DNA of 45,138 nucleotides from Thermoleophilaceae bacterium (lineage in GTDB: Bacteria; Actinomycetota; Thermoleophilia; Solirubrobacterales; Thermoleophilaceae). Positions 35,804 to 43,771 of the stretch are shown here, piece after piece. The translations under genes were made by a program, and so were the position numbers. The notes under the pieces were generated by a model. The model saw nothing but the letters and a program-made list of their open reading frames with translations, did not search any database and was not told where the DNA came from. The stretch lies in contig JACVRW010000009.1 in assembly GCA_014534235.1 (NCBI GenBank), positions 1 to 45,138 on the forward strand, given 5' to 3'. Each line of letters begins with the position of its first letter. Positions within the stretch are counted from its first letter, which is position 1.

Positions 35804-36635
35804 CGCCGAGCGCCTCGCTTCGCTGGACGAGCTTCACCGACAGGAGGATGGCCGCCGACACCGCGACGAGGACCGCGGAGAGCGCCAGCGCCGAATCGAA
35901 GTCCGTCGAGAAGCGGTCATAGATCGCGAGCGGCACGGTCTGCGTGATGCCTTGGAACGAGCCGGCGAACATCAGCGTGGCCCCGAACTCGCCCAGGGCA
36001 CGACCGAGCGCCAGGGCGGTGCCCGCCGTTAGTCCTGGCATGGCGCACGGAATCATCACGCGGAGAAACGAGCGAGCCTCGGAGGCGCCCAGGGTGCGCG
36101 ACGCGTCGAGGAGCGTCCGGTCCACTGAGGCGAATGCGGCCGTCGCCTGGCGTACGTAGAACGGCGAGGCCACGAACGTCAGGGCCACGACTACGCCCGC
36201 GGTCTCGAGCGCCAGCTCGACCCCCGCCGCCTCGACCGCACCGCCGAGGATGCCCGACGGGCCTACCGCCGCCAGCAGGGCGATGCCCGCCACCGCCGGC
36301 GGCAGCACCAGCGGCAGCTCCACGAGCGTGATGACCAGGGACTTGCCGCAAAACGAGCGCGTCGCGAGGAGGTAGGCGGCCGGCGTGCCGACGAGCAGGA
36401 TGAGCCCCAGCGACATTGCGGTGGCGCGCAGACTGAGCCATAGGGCGTCGAGCGCGGCGGGCTCGCCGAGGGCGTCGATGAGCCGGGCCGGGCTGCTGTC
36501 GAGGAAGATCGCGACGATCGGAAGCGTCAGGAACGTCAGCGCCAGGGCGAGCGCGACGCCGAGCACGGCCGGGAACCAGGCTGGGCGAGGCGCTCCGCGC
36601 ACGGCTCCCGGCCGCGCTCCTGCCACGCCGCTCAT
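35790..36635 (-). CDS. modB: Molybdate ABC transporter permease
   Basis: The 281-residue permease has six or so membrane segments. It shows the EAA motif that docks on ModC (ASRTLGASEARSFLRVMIP) and the ModB-typical ELPLVLPPAVAGIALLAAVG and GRALGEFGATLMFAGSFQGI. It overlaps modA by ATGA and modC by 14 bases, so the transporter is translated as a unit. Confidence 0.95.
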   Translation of the reverse strand: MSGVAGARPGAVRGAPRPAWFPAVLGVALALALTFLTLPIVAIFLDSSPARLIDALGEPAALDALWLSLRATAMSLGLILLVGTPAAYLLATRSFCGKSLVITLVELPLVLPPAVAGIALLAAVGPSGILGGAVEAAGVELALETAGVVVALTFVASPFYVRQATAAFASVDRTLLDASRTLGASEARSFLRVMIPCAMPGLTAGTALALGRALGEFGATLMFAGSFQGITQTVPLAIYDRFSTDFDSALALSAVLVAVSAAILLSVKLVQRSEALGGAAG

Positions 36636-37393
36636 CGCGGTGGGGGCCGGAAGCCAGCTTCGCGAAGCGCGTCGGCGCAGCGCCCGTCCAGCAGCTGGTC
36701 GACGAAGCGCTCCGCCTGCTCCGGACGCTCGGCTCCCTGTACGACGCCGGCGCCATAGGTCACCGTCGGCTGTAGCTCCGGCGGCAGGGCGATCGACCTC
36801 AATTCCCCGTCGGTGGCCTCGACGTCCGTGACGTAGATGAAGCCGGCGTCGGCCGCGTCCTGCGTCAGCTTGCCGACGATCCCCCTCACATCGGGCTCGT
36901 TGGAGCGGACGTTGTCGAGGATGGCCCGCTCCTGGGGGGCGGGCAGCCTCCCGAGCGCCTCCCGCGCGTAGGACCCGATCGGCACCGACGCCGAGCCGAT
37001 CGCAATCTTCACGTCCTGGCGCGCAAGCTCGCCGAGTGAGTCGATCTCCGAATCCCTCGGCACGGCCAGCACGAGCTGATTGGTGGCGAACTCGACCGGC
37101 GAGGAGAGCAGGCCGTCGGCGTGGAGCTCCACCGGCAGGCTGGTGTTAGCCGCGGCGAAGACGTCCGGCTTCACGCCCTGGCGAATCTGCGCGGCCAGCT
37201 CGTCGGACCCCGCGAACTGCAGCCGCACGTTCGCCCCGGCGAAGTGGGGGGCGCACGCCTCGAGCGCCTCGGTCATTGACGAGGCGGCGGACACGACGAG
37301 CCTGGGCCGCTTGCCGCTGCCGGCCTCGCTGTCGTCTCCACAACCGGCGCCCGCCAGCGCGGCGGTGGCCAGCACCAAGGCAAGCAGCCTCAT
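36632..37393 (-). CDS. modA: Molybdate-binding lipoprotein
   Basis: The 253-residue periplasmic-type binding protein starts with a lipoprotein signal (LALVLATAALAGAGC, Cys about 18). The mature part has ModA motifs LVVSAASSMTEALEA, VRLQFAGSDELAAQIRQG, DVFAAAN and DAADAGFIYVTDVEA, matching the residues that hold molybdate or tungstate by Ser and Ala/Val amides. ATG 37393 is chosen because an upstream frame is low-complexity and overlaps the regulator. It overlaps the regulator stop (ATGA). Confidence 0.95.
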   Translation of the reverse strand: MRLLALVLATAALAGAGCGDDSEAGSGKRPRLVVSAASSMTEALEACAPHFAGANVRLQFAGSDELAAQIRQGVKPDVFAAANTSLPVELHADGLLSSPVEFATNQLVLAVPRDSEIDSLGELARQDVKIAIGSASVPIGSYAREALGRLPAPQERAILDNVRSNEPDVRGIVGKLTQDAADAGFIYVTDVEATDGELRSIALPPELQPTVTYGAGVVQGAERPEQAERFVDQLLDGRCADALREAGFRPPPR

Positions 37394-37788
37394 CCGGTGG
37401 CTCTCTCGACCATCACCGAGGTCGCCTTCACCGCCGCGGTGGCCGGGACGCCGGGGGCGAGGCCGAGCTCGTCGACGGCGTCGCGGGTGACCGCCGCCGT
37501 GACGAGGTGCGGCCCCGCCTCGATTTCCACCAGTGCCATGACCCCGTCGATCTCGACGGAGCGGACCACCCCCGGAAAGCGGTTGCGCGCCGACAGCCGA
37601 TCGCCGGCCTGGTGGCGCCGCGGGCCGCGAGCGAGGCGCTCGACCTCCCCGCGGGGCACGCGGCGGCGGTTGGCCGCGTCGCGCGTCGTCCGCAGCTTCC
37701 CAGCCCGCTCCCACCGGCGCAGCGTGTCCGTGCTCACCCCGATCGCTCGGGCGGCGTCGCCTAGGAGGAGTCCTTCATACCGCGCCAT
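37390..37788 (-). CDS. MerR-type HTH / Mop-domain molybdate regulator
   Basis: The roughly 132-residue protein joins an N-terminal MerR-like DNA-binding domain (LLLGDAARAIGVSTDTLRRW, then ERAGKLRTTRDAANRRRVPR) to a C-terminal Mop/TOBE domain (NRFPGVVRSVEIDGVMALVE, VDELGLAPGVPATAAVKATS). It probably senses molybdate by its own Mop domain and controls modABC, a role like ModE. It is first in the operon and coupled to modA. The start is ATG 37788; GTG 37794 is possible. The 48-base gap to ltrA must hold both promoters. Confidence 0.88.
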   Translation of the reverse strand: MARYEGLLLGDAARAIGVSTDTLRRWERAGKLRTTRDAANRRRVPRGEVERLARGPRRHQAGDRLSARNRFPGVVRSVEIDGVMALVEIEAGPHLVTAAVTRDAVDELGLAPGVPATAAVKATSVMVERATG

Positions 37789-37836
37789 CTGCACTAGCTT
37801 TGCATAGGCGGATCGGGGGCAGCGTCCGGCGCTGCC

Positions 37837-39129
37837 ATGATCGGACCTACGCCGATGAGCGCCTCCGAGACAGACCGAGCCGGGAGTCGGTCAGCCGAGG
37901 CCAGACGTCCGGTCGCGGCCGCCGGAGCCCAGGCAGCCGCATCGAGAACCGAGACAGTCGACGCGTCGCGCCTCGGTCGGAGGGTCCGCCTGGACGAACG
38001 CGTCAGCCCGCTCGAGCTCTTCTTCGACCTCGTGTTCGTCTTCGCGCTCACGCAGGTCACCGCGCTGATGGCAGAGGAGCCGACCTGGGAGGGCGTCGCG
38101 AAAGGCATGCTCGTGCTCGCCGCGCTGTGGTGGGCGTGGGGCGCCTACGCGTGGCTGACCAACTACATCAACACGGATGAGACGCGCGAGCGGCTCCTGC
38201 TGTTCGCCTCTATGGCGGCGATGCTCGTGGCCGCGCTTGCTGTGCCGCACGCGTTCACCGACGACGGCGTCCTGTTTGCGTGTGCCTACGCGCTCGTGCG
38301 GTGGCTCCACATCTTCATCTTCGCCGAGGCGAACGAGAACGTGGATACGGCCGCCGCAATCCGCCGCCTTAGCCGGACGGCGCTCCCCGGCCCCGCGCTT
38401 CTGATCGTCGCCGGCTTCCTCGAGGGAACGGCCCAGGGCGTGCTCTGGATCGTGGCGCTCGCGATCGACTACTCGGGACCGTTCATATTCGGAGTTCGCG
38501 GCTTCAGGGTCTCGGCGGCGCACTTCGCCGAGCGGTTCGGGCTGATCCTCATCATCGCCCTGGGGGAGTCGATTGTGGCGATCGGCGTAGGCGCCCAGGG
38601 GATCGAGCTCGGCGCCGCCGTCGTGAGTGCGGCGGTGCTGGGCGTCGCGCTGGCCGCCGCGCTCTGGTGGGCGTACTTCGACGTCGTCGCGATCGCGGCG
38701 GAGCGGCGCTTCAGCGGCGCGACGGGCGAGGAACGGATCCTGATGGCGCGCGACTCGTACAGCTACCTGCACCTGCCGATGATCGCCGGCATCATCCTCG
38801 TGGCACTCGGCGTCAAGAAGACGATCGGCGACGTGGACGAGCCGCTCAAGACCGTCCCCGCCGCGGCGCTCCTCGGGGGTGTGGCGCTCTACTACGCCGC
38901 GCACGTGGCCTTCCGCCTACGAAACATGGGCACGGTCAGCAGGCGGCGCGTCGTCGCGGCGGTGATCTGCTTGGCGCTGATCCCGGTGGCGACGCAGGTG
39001 GACGCCCTCGCGGCGCTGGCGCTGGCGGCGACGGTCGCGGCGGGATTGATCGCCTATGAGGCGATCCGCTATGGCGAGGAGCGAGCGGGGCTGCAGCGCG
39101 GCGGCGTGGAAGAGGCGGCAGGCGGGTAG
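37837..39129 (+). CDS. Low temperature requirement protein A (LtrA) family membrane protein
   Basis: The 430-residue protein has an N-terminal charged region (about 1-55), the LtrA signature VSPLELFFDLVFVFALTQVT (about 56-75), then about eleven membrane segments. WWAWGAYAWLTNYINTDETR and FIFAEANENVDTAAAIRRLS are family-typical, as is ERFGLILIIALGESIVAIGV. LtrA was first linked to growth at low temperature in Listeria; its molecular role is unknown. It is divergent from the molybdate operon. Confidence 0.92.
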   Translation: MIGPTPMSASETDRAGSRSAEARRPVAAAGAQAAASRTETVDASRLGRRVRLDERVSPLELFFDLVFVFALTQVTALMAEEPTWEGVAKGMLVLAALWWAWGAYAWLTNYINTDETRERLLLFASMAAMLVAALAVPHAFTDDGVLFACAYALVRWLHIFIFAEANENVDTAAAIRRLSRTALPGPALLIVAGFLEGTAQGVLWIVALAIDYSGPFIFGVRGFRVSAAHFAERFGLILIIALGESIVAIGVGAQGIELGAAVVSAAVLGVALAAALWWAYFDVVAIAAERRFSGATGEERILMARDSYSYLHLPMIAGIILVALGVKKTIGDVDEPLKTVPAAALLGGVALYYAAHVAFRLRNMGTVSRRRVVAAVICLALIPVATQVDALAALALAATVAAGLIAYEAIRYGEERAGLQRGGVEEAAGG

Positions 39130-39237
39130 CGGCTCAGACGCGGCCCCTTCGACCTCTTCCGCGCCGGGGTGCGCGCGCATGCGGCGGGTAACGCAGCAAC
39201 GCAAGCCGACCGCCGGCCGATGCGCGGAACGCCCGAG

Positions 39238-39383
39238 TCAGGCGGCCCGAAGCTCCGGCTGGACCGGCACGAGCCGGGCGTAGGCCGGCCCCGGCGCGTT
39301 ACCTCGATCGCTTCACCGGCCGCGGCTCGCTCGAGGTAGTAGCCGAAGTGGTTGCGGAACTCGTGGCAGCCGACTCGCGATAG
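39238..39383 (-). pseudogene. Phd/YefM-type antitoxin remnant
   Basis: Reading the minus strand from 39383: LSRVGCHEFRNHFGYYLERA, then AGEAIEVTRRGRP, the clear Phd/YefM DNA-binding part. A one-base shift near 39281-39287 puts the end, YARLVPVQPELRAA, in the next frame with TGA at 39238. There is no ATG, GTG or TTG at the expected start: the frame instead runs back without a stop through the tRNA-Ala gene. No toxin gene (Doc, YoeB, VapC) is recognisable downstream in 39130-39237. A broken antitoxin without partner is the likely reading. Confidence 0.7.
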
Positions 39384-39400
39384 GCCGCTGTCGGAGGGAG

Positions 39401-39473
39401 TGGAGCTGACGGGACTCGAACCCGTGGCCTGCGCGCTGCCAGCGCGCCGCTCTCCCAACTGAGCTACAGCCCC
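39401..39473 (-). tRNA. tRNA-Ala (anticodon GGC)
   Basis: The 73-base gene starts GGGGCTGTAGCTCAGTTGGG and ends with CAGCTCC plus discriminator A. The acceptor stem (GGGGCTG with CAGCTCC, one G-T pair), D-arm (GCTCAGTTGGGAGAGC), anticodon loop CTGGCAG (GGC, reads GCC/GCT) and T-arm (GGGTTCGAGTCCC) are all sound. The 3' CCA is not encoded. It lies between rsfS and ltrA and is covered by the open frame of the nuclease remnant. Confidence 0.96.
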
Positions 39474-39698
39474 AGGAAGCTCAAACGCAGAAGCAAGGTT
39501 AATGCAGGCGCGCTGGGCGTTGCCAGGCGGTTTGACCCTCAGCCAGATCGCCCGACGACCTGCGACCAACCACGAGGGCAGAAAGTAGCAGCGGTCGAGA
39601 TCAGCGCAGTACACAGCGACGGCATCGATCTCGTCTTCGGTGTACGGCAACCTGGTCGAGCTGGTGCGACGCCAGGCCAGGGCATATCTCAGCCGATA
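39401..39698 (-). pseudogene. C-terminal remnant of a tRNA-associated PD-(D/E)XK endonuclease
   Basis: In one minus-strand frame the sequence reads YRLRYALAWRRTSSTRLPYT, EDEIDAVAVYCADLDRCYFL, PSWLVAGRRAIWLRVKPPGN, QRACINLASAFELPGAVAQL and then GERRAGSAQATGSSPVSST. The last 25 residues are the tRNA-Ala gene itself, translated. This is the C-terminal region of the group I intron-associated PD-(D/E)XK family (PDDEXK_5, I-Ssp6803I relatives), whose genes often run into a tRNA. The N-terminal half with the D-ExK catalytic residues is absent; rsfS occupies that place. It is therefore a truncated remnant that kept a good tail. Confidence 0.7.
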
Positions 39699-39745
39699 GC
39701 CCCGCCTCAACGACGACGAGCGAGCGCCCTCACCGGGCCCGCGAC

Positions 39746-40102
39746 TCAGCCCACCGACCGGGCCGGCGCCTCGCCCCAGAGCTGCTCGAGACGGTAGTAC
39801 TCGCGCGCCTCGGGCGTGAAGATGTGAACCACGCAGTCCCAGTAGTCGAGCAGAATCCAGCGGGCTTCGCGCTCTCCCTCCGTGCGCCGCGGCAGCAGGC
39901 GGTCGCGGGCATGCTTCAGCTCCTCGTAGATGGCGTCGTGGATCGCCTTCGTCTGGCGCTCGGTGTTCCCGGAGCAGATCACGAAGAAGTCCGTGTAGCT
40001 CACGACCCCGCGGAGGTCGATCACGCGGACGTCGATGGCCTTCTTGTCGGCCGCGATCGCCGCAATCCGCTCGGCGAGCGTCACCGAGTCCTCGTCTGTC
40101 AC
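39746..40102 (-). CDS. rsfS: Ribosomal silencing factor RsfS
   Basis: RsfS binds ribosomal protein L14 and blocks subunit joining when nutrients are short. The 118-residue protein has KAIDVRVIDLRGVVSYTDFF, VICSGNTERQTKAIHDAIYE, ARWILLDYWDCVVHIFTPEA and REYYRLEQLWGEAP, all diagnostic. GTG 40102 overlaps the nadD stop. The nadD-rsfS pair is conserved across bacteria. Confidence 0.96.
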   Translation of the reverse strand: MTDEDSVTLAERIAAIAADKKAIDVRVIDLRGVVSYTDFFVICSGNTERQTKAIHDAIYEELKHARDRLLPRRTEGEREARWILLDYWDCVVHIFTPEAREYYRLEQLWGEAPARSVG

Positions 40103-40764
40103 GCCGACGCCCTCTCGGCGTCCGCCGCCGAGGCATCGTGGCGGTCCCGGGGTCCCTCCTCGCCGGCCTTCGCCCCGTAGAGCTCGTTCTCCCGGATCGA
40201 GCTCGCCACGGCGTCGGGGACCAGGTAGCGGATCGGTCGGCCCAGCGCGACCCGGCGACGTACCGCGCTGGAGGACACCTGGATGAGCGGCATGTCGAGG
40301 TACCGAACGCGCTCAGAGCCCCTCAGGCGGGCGATCTTGATCCCGATCGCGTTACGGGTCCAGCTGACCCGCTCCACCACCACGACCGTCGCCAGCGACA
40401 GCACCTCCTCCGGCTCGTGCCATGTCGGCAACCCCGCCGCCTGATCGCCACCGAGGATCAGGAAGTGCTCGTCCTCGGGCGCGGCGGAACGCATCCGACG
40501 CAGGGTGTCGGACGTGTAGGAGGGACCCTCGCGATCGATCTCGATGCGCGAGCTCTCGAAGCGGTCGTCGTCCCCAATCGCCAGGTCCACGAGCTCGAGC
40601 CGAACGTCGGCGCCTGGATCGTCGTGGATCTCGCGATGTGGCGCCCGGCCCACCGGCACGAAGACGACCTTGTCGAGCGCGAGTTGCGCCAACGCCTCCT
40701 GTGCGCACACCAGATGGCCGATGTGCGGCGGGTTGAAGGTGCCGCCCAGGATCCCGATCCGCAC
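40099..40764 (-). CDS. nadD: Nicotinate-nucleotide adenylyltransferase
   Basis: NadD makes nicotinate adenine dinucleotide in NAD synthesis. The 221-residue protein has the nucleotidyltransferase motif GILGGTFNPPHIGHLVCAQE at the start, FVPVGRAPHRE, FLILGGDQAAGLPTW and the ATP-binding IQVSSSAVRRRVALGRPI (SSTxxR-like). The last 25 residues are an unconserved tail. It starts at GTG 40764, one base after the proA stop. Confidence 0.96.
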   Translation of the reverse strand: MRIGILGGTFNPPHIGHLVCAQEALAQLALDKVVFVPVGRAPHREIHDDPGADVRLELVDLAIGDDDRFESSRIEIDREGPSYTSDTLRRMRSAAPEDEHFLILGGDQAAGLPTWHEPEEVLSLATVVVVERVSWTRNAIGIKIARLRGSERVRYLDMPLIQVSSSAVRRRVALGRPIRYLVPDAVASSIRENELYGAKAGEEGPRDRHDASAADAERASA

Positions 40765-40765
40765 G

Positions 40766-42037
40766 CTACTCGCGGACCTGCCCGGAGCCCTCTACGACGA
40801 ACTTGTACGTGGTCAGCTCGCGCAGGCCGATCGGACCGCGGGCGTGCAGCTTCTGCGTCGAGTTCCCGATCTCCGCGCCCATTCCGAACACCCCGCCGTC
40901 CGTGAACCGGGTGGAGGCGTTGACGTAGACGGCGGCCGCGTCGACGTCGGTGGTGAAGGCCCGGGCGGAGTCGACCGATCCGGTCACGATCGCCTCCGAG
41001 TGGCCGGAGCCGAAGCGGTTCACGTGCTCGATCGCCTCCCCCACCGAATCCACGACCTTCACCGCCAGGATCAACGCGTGGTACTCGGTCGCCCAGTCCG
41101 CCTCGGTGGCGTCGCGAACCGAGCCGTCGAGCTCGCCGGCGAGCGAGCGGGCTCGGGCGTCCACCCGCAGCTCGACCCGGGACTCTCGCAGCGCGCGCAG
41201 GACGGGGGGCAGGAACTCGCCCGCGATATCGGCGTGGACGAGCAGCGTCTCCGCCGCGTTGCACGTTGAGGGCCGCTGGACCTTGGCGTTCACGGCGATC
41301 CGCACGGCGTCGTCGAGATCAGCCGACGAGTCGACGAACACGTGGGCGTTTCCGCCGGCGGCGTAGATGACCGGCACGGTTGCGTGCTCCTTGAGGGCGG
41401 CCTTCAGCCCCTCGCCGCCGCGGGGGATGACGAGGTCGACCACGCCGTCCTGCGTCGCGATCTGACGAAGCTCATCGCGGTCGCCGCCGCTCACTATCGA
41501 GATCGCGCCCTCCGGGACGCCCGCGGACAGCGCGGCGGACGAGACGACGTCGGCGAGCACCGAGTTCGAGTGGGCCGCGATCGAGGAGCCGCGCAGCACG
41601 ATCGCGTTTCCCGACTTGAGGCACAGCGCGGAGCAGTCGACGGTCACGTTTGGCCGCGCCTCGTACACGACGGCGACGACGCCGAGCGGAACCCGTACGC
41701 GCCGCACGTCGAGGCCGTTCTCGAGCCGATGGCCGCCGATCGTCTCGCCGACCGGGTCGGGCAGCGCGGCGATCGAGCGGACGTCCGAGGCGATCCCGGC
41801 GAGCCGCGCCTCGGTCAACTCGAGGCGGTCGAGCAGGCCCGCGTCGAGGCCGGTCTCCTCGCCCGCCTCCACGTCGCGCGCGTTGGCATAAAGGATTTCG
41901 TCGGCGCGCTGCTCGAGCGCCGCCGCCACCCGGCCGAGGGCGGCGTTCTTCGTGGCGGTGTCGAGCCTCGCGAGGTGGCGCGACGCCCGCTTCGCCTGCG
42001 CGCAGACGTCGGCGACCGACTGGGCGGTGGTGGCCAT
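40766..42037 (-). CDS. proA: Glutamate-5-semialdehyde dehydrogenase (gamma-glutamyl phosphate reductase)
   Basis: ProA reduces gamma-glutamyl phosphate to the semialdehyde in proline synthesis. The 423-residue protein has the aldehyde-dehydrogenase fold. It contains VPLGVVAVVYEARPNVTVDC, LCLKSGNAIVLRGSSIA, the active-site Cys in VQRPSTCNAAETLLVH, and the C-terminal YVNASTRFTDGGVFGMGAEI. ATG 42037 gives the standard N-terminus. proB, its partner, is separated by a MATE gene and a small ORF, an insertion in the usual obg-proB-proA-nadD order. Confidence 0.96.
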   Translation of the reverse strand: MATTAQSVADVCAQAKRASRHLARLDTATKNAALGRVAAALEQRADEILYANARDVEAGEETGLDAGLLDRLELTEARLAGIASDVRSIAALPDPVGETIGGHRLENGLDVRRVRVPLGVVAVVYEARPNVTVDCSALCLKSGNAIVLRGSSIAAHSNSVLADVVSSAALSAGVPEGAISIVSGGDRDELRQIATQDGVVDLVIPRGGEGLKAALKEHATVPVIYAAGGNAHVFVDSSADLDDAVRIAVNAKVQRPSTCNAAETLLVHADIAGEFLPPVLRALRESRVELRVDARARSLAGELDGSVRDATEADWATEYHALILAVKVVDSVGEAIEHVNRFGSGHSEAIVTGSVDSARAFTTDVDAAAVYVNASTRFTDGGVFGMGAEIGNSTQKLHARGPIGLRELTTYKFVVEGSGQVRE

Positions 42038-42080
42038 TGCGGCAAGGGTATCGCGCGATGTGGGCACGGCGGCCGCAGCG

Positions 42081-43397
42081 TCAGGCCGTCGCCCGCGGCG
42101 CACCGGTGACCGCCCATCGGCGGCCGGCGAAGCGCCACGCGCAGGTGCCGAGCCTCGCGGCGATCAGGCCGACGAGGCCAACCCAGACGCCGACGATCCC
42201 CCACTCGAGCGCGAGCGAGAGCAGCGCGATCGGGGCCAACACGAGGAGCGACGATGCGAGCATCGCCCACATCAGGAAGCGGGTGTCGCCCGCCCCGATC
42301 AGGATGCCGTCGAACGCGAAGACCGCCCCGTTCGCCGGCTGCATGAGCGCGAATAGCGGCCAAATCTCCTTTGCCCGCTCGATGACGGCGGGATCGCCGG
42401 TGAAGGCACGCGGCAGCACGTCGATCAGCGCGAGCAGGACGAGCGCGAACACGGCGCCCACCGCAACCGACCACCCGATCATCCGGCTTGCCGCCTCGTA
42501 CGCGCCCGCGGCGTCGCCGGCGCCGAGCGAGCGGCCGACGATGACCTGACCCGCGATCGCGATCGCGTCCATAACCAGCGCCAGGAAGACGAACAGCTGG
42601 AAGGCGATCTGGTGCGCGCCGAGGGACGCGTCGCCGATGCGGGCCACCACCGCGCTCGCCAGGAGAAACGATCCGTAGAGGGCGGCCGTCCGCACGAAGA
42701 TCTCGCCACCGATGCGGGCGAGCGGGCGCATCCGCGACGCCGACGGCCGGCGGGTGTCCGCCCGCGCGGCGAGCAGCGCGCGCACGAACGCGGCGCCCAT
42801 GCCGGCCTGGGCGACGACGGTCGCCCACGCGGAACCCGCGAGGCCCCAGCCGAAGCAGTAAATGAACAGCACGTTCAGCGCCACGTTCGCGGCGTTCGCG
42901 GCCACCACGATGACGAGCGGCTGTCGCATGTCCGAGACGCCGCGCAGCCAGCCCTGGCCGGCCAGCGCCATCAGCGCAAAAGGCAGGCCAATCGAGCCGA
43001 TTCGCAGGTACGTGACCGCGAGATCGCCGGTGCGTCCGGCGCCTCCGATCACCTCGACGAGCGGCACCGCGAGGCCCGCGAGCAGCCCCGTCAGGCAGAC
43101 GCCGATCCCCGCCGACAGCCACAGCGCCTGCGCCGCGAGCCGCCCCGCCTGGATCTCCTCTCCCGCGCCGTGGAAGCGCGCCACCTGCGCGGTCGTGCCG
43201 TAGGTGAGGAAGTTGAACAGGGTGAAGGCCCCGGTCAGCAGGGTCGCCGCGATGGCCAGCGCGGCAAGCTCCTCGGTCCCGAGATGGCCGACCATGGCGG
43301 TGTCGGCCAGGAGGTAGAGCGGCTCCGCGGCCAGCGCCCCGAGCGCAGGCAGGGCGAGCCGGACGATCTCCCGGTCGTGTTCGGAGCGCAGCGGCAC
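42081..43397 (-). CDS. MATE-family efflux transporter (DinF type)
   Basis: The 438-residue protein has twelve membrane segments in two pseudo-repeats. The N-terminal ALPALGALAAEPLYLLADTA and MVGHLGTEELAALAIAATLL are DinF/MATE signatures. FLRGxSD-like WLRGVSDMRQPLVIV and the second-half QLFVFLALVMDAIAIAGQVI fit too. It probably exports organic cations or drugs with Na+ or H+ entry. It sits between proB and proA, on the same strand, with 43 bases before proA. It starts at GTG 43397. Confidence 0.91.
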   Translation of the reverse strand: MPLRSEHDREIVRLALPALGALAAEPLYLLADTAMVGHLGTEELAALAIAATLLTGAFTLFNFLTYGTTAQVARFHGAGEEIQAGRLAAQALWLSAGIGVCLTGLLAGLAVPLVEVIGGAGRTGDLAVTYLRIGSIGLPFALMALAGQGWLRGVSDMRQPLVIVVAANAANVALNVLFIYCFGWGLAGSAWATVVAQAGMGAAFVRALLAARADTRRPSASRMRPLARIGGEIFVRTAALYGSFLLASAVVARIGDASLGAHQIAFQLFVFLALVMDAIAIAGQVIVGRSLGAGDAAGAYEAASRMIGWSVAVGAVFALVLLALIDVLPRAFTGDPAVIERAKEIWPLFALMQPANGAVFAFDGILIGAGDTRFLMWAMLASSLLVLAPIALLSLALEWGIVGVWVGLVGLIAARLGTCAWRFAGRRWAVTGAPRATA

Positions 43398-43426
43398 CGC
43401 GCGAGTGAATCAGGTGCGCTCGATGC

Positions 43427-43642
43427 TCAGGGATCGAGCCGGCTCGGCAGGCAGCCGTAGTGCACGAGTACGCCGGCCAGGCGCAACGTCTCCTCCCCCA
43501 ACGGGCCGCCGCAGGCGGGGCAGGTCGCACCGCTGGGGCGTCTCGCGAGCGACGACGCGCGCGTCCGCACGAGCACCTCGAGCCGGTGAACCTCCTCCGC
43601 TGAAAGGCGTGCGCTGAGCGGCGCCCGGGCGGATCCCCGCAT
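43427..43642 (-). CDS. Small zinc-ribbon-like hypothetical protein
   Basis: A 71-codon frame from ATG 43642 has an Arg-rich helical half (LSARLSAEEVHRLEVLVRTR) and a possible zinc site CPACGGPLGEE then VLVHYGCLPSRLD (CxxC...HxxC). Amino-acid use is protein-like. It lies 29 bases before the MATE gene start on the same strand, so it may be co-transcribed. I do not recognise a family. The 129 bases before it (43643-43771) hold only short G/C-rich inverted repeats. Confidence 0.5.
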   Translation of the reverse strand: MRGSARAPLSARLSAEEVHRLEVLVRTRASSLARRPSGATCPACGGPLGEETLRLAGVLVHYGCLPSRLDP

Positions 43643-43771
43643 CCTCGTTCTCCCCGTCGCTTCTCCCCGCAGGCAGGGGACTCCCCTCGCGATGCGCGGC
43701 GTTTACCCGGGCGTCAGGGATTCAATCCGTTCCCCAGGCTAGCGTGGGAGCCACGTCTCAGGCAGGCTGCC

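Noticed and set aside
34415-35947. 510-codon plus-strand ORF across mop and modC
   Set aside because: Antisense to two well-supported genes; composition is rich in Arg/His/Gly with no domain pattern.
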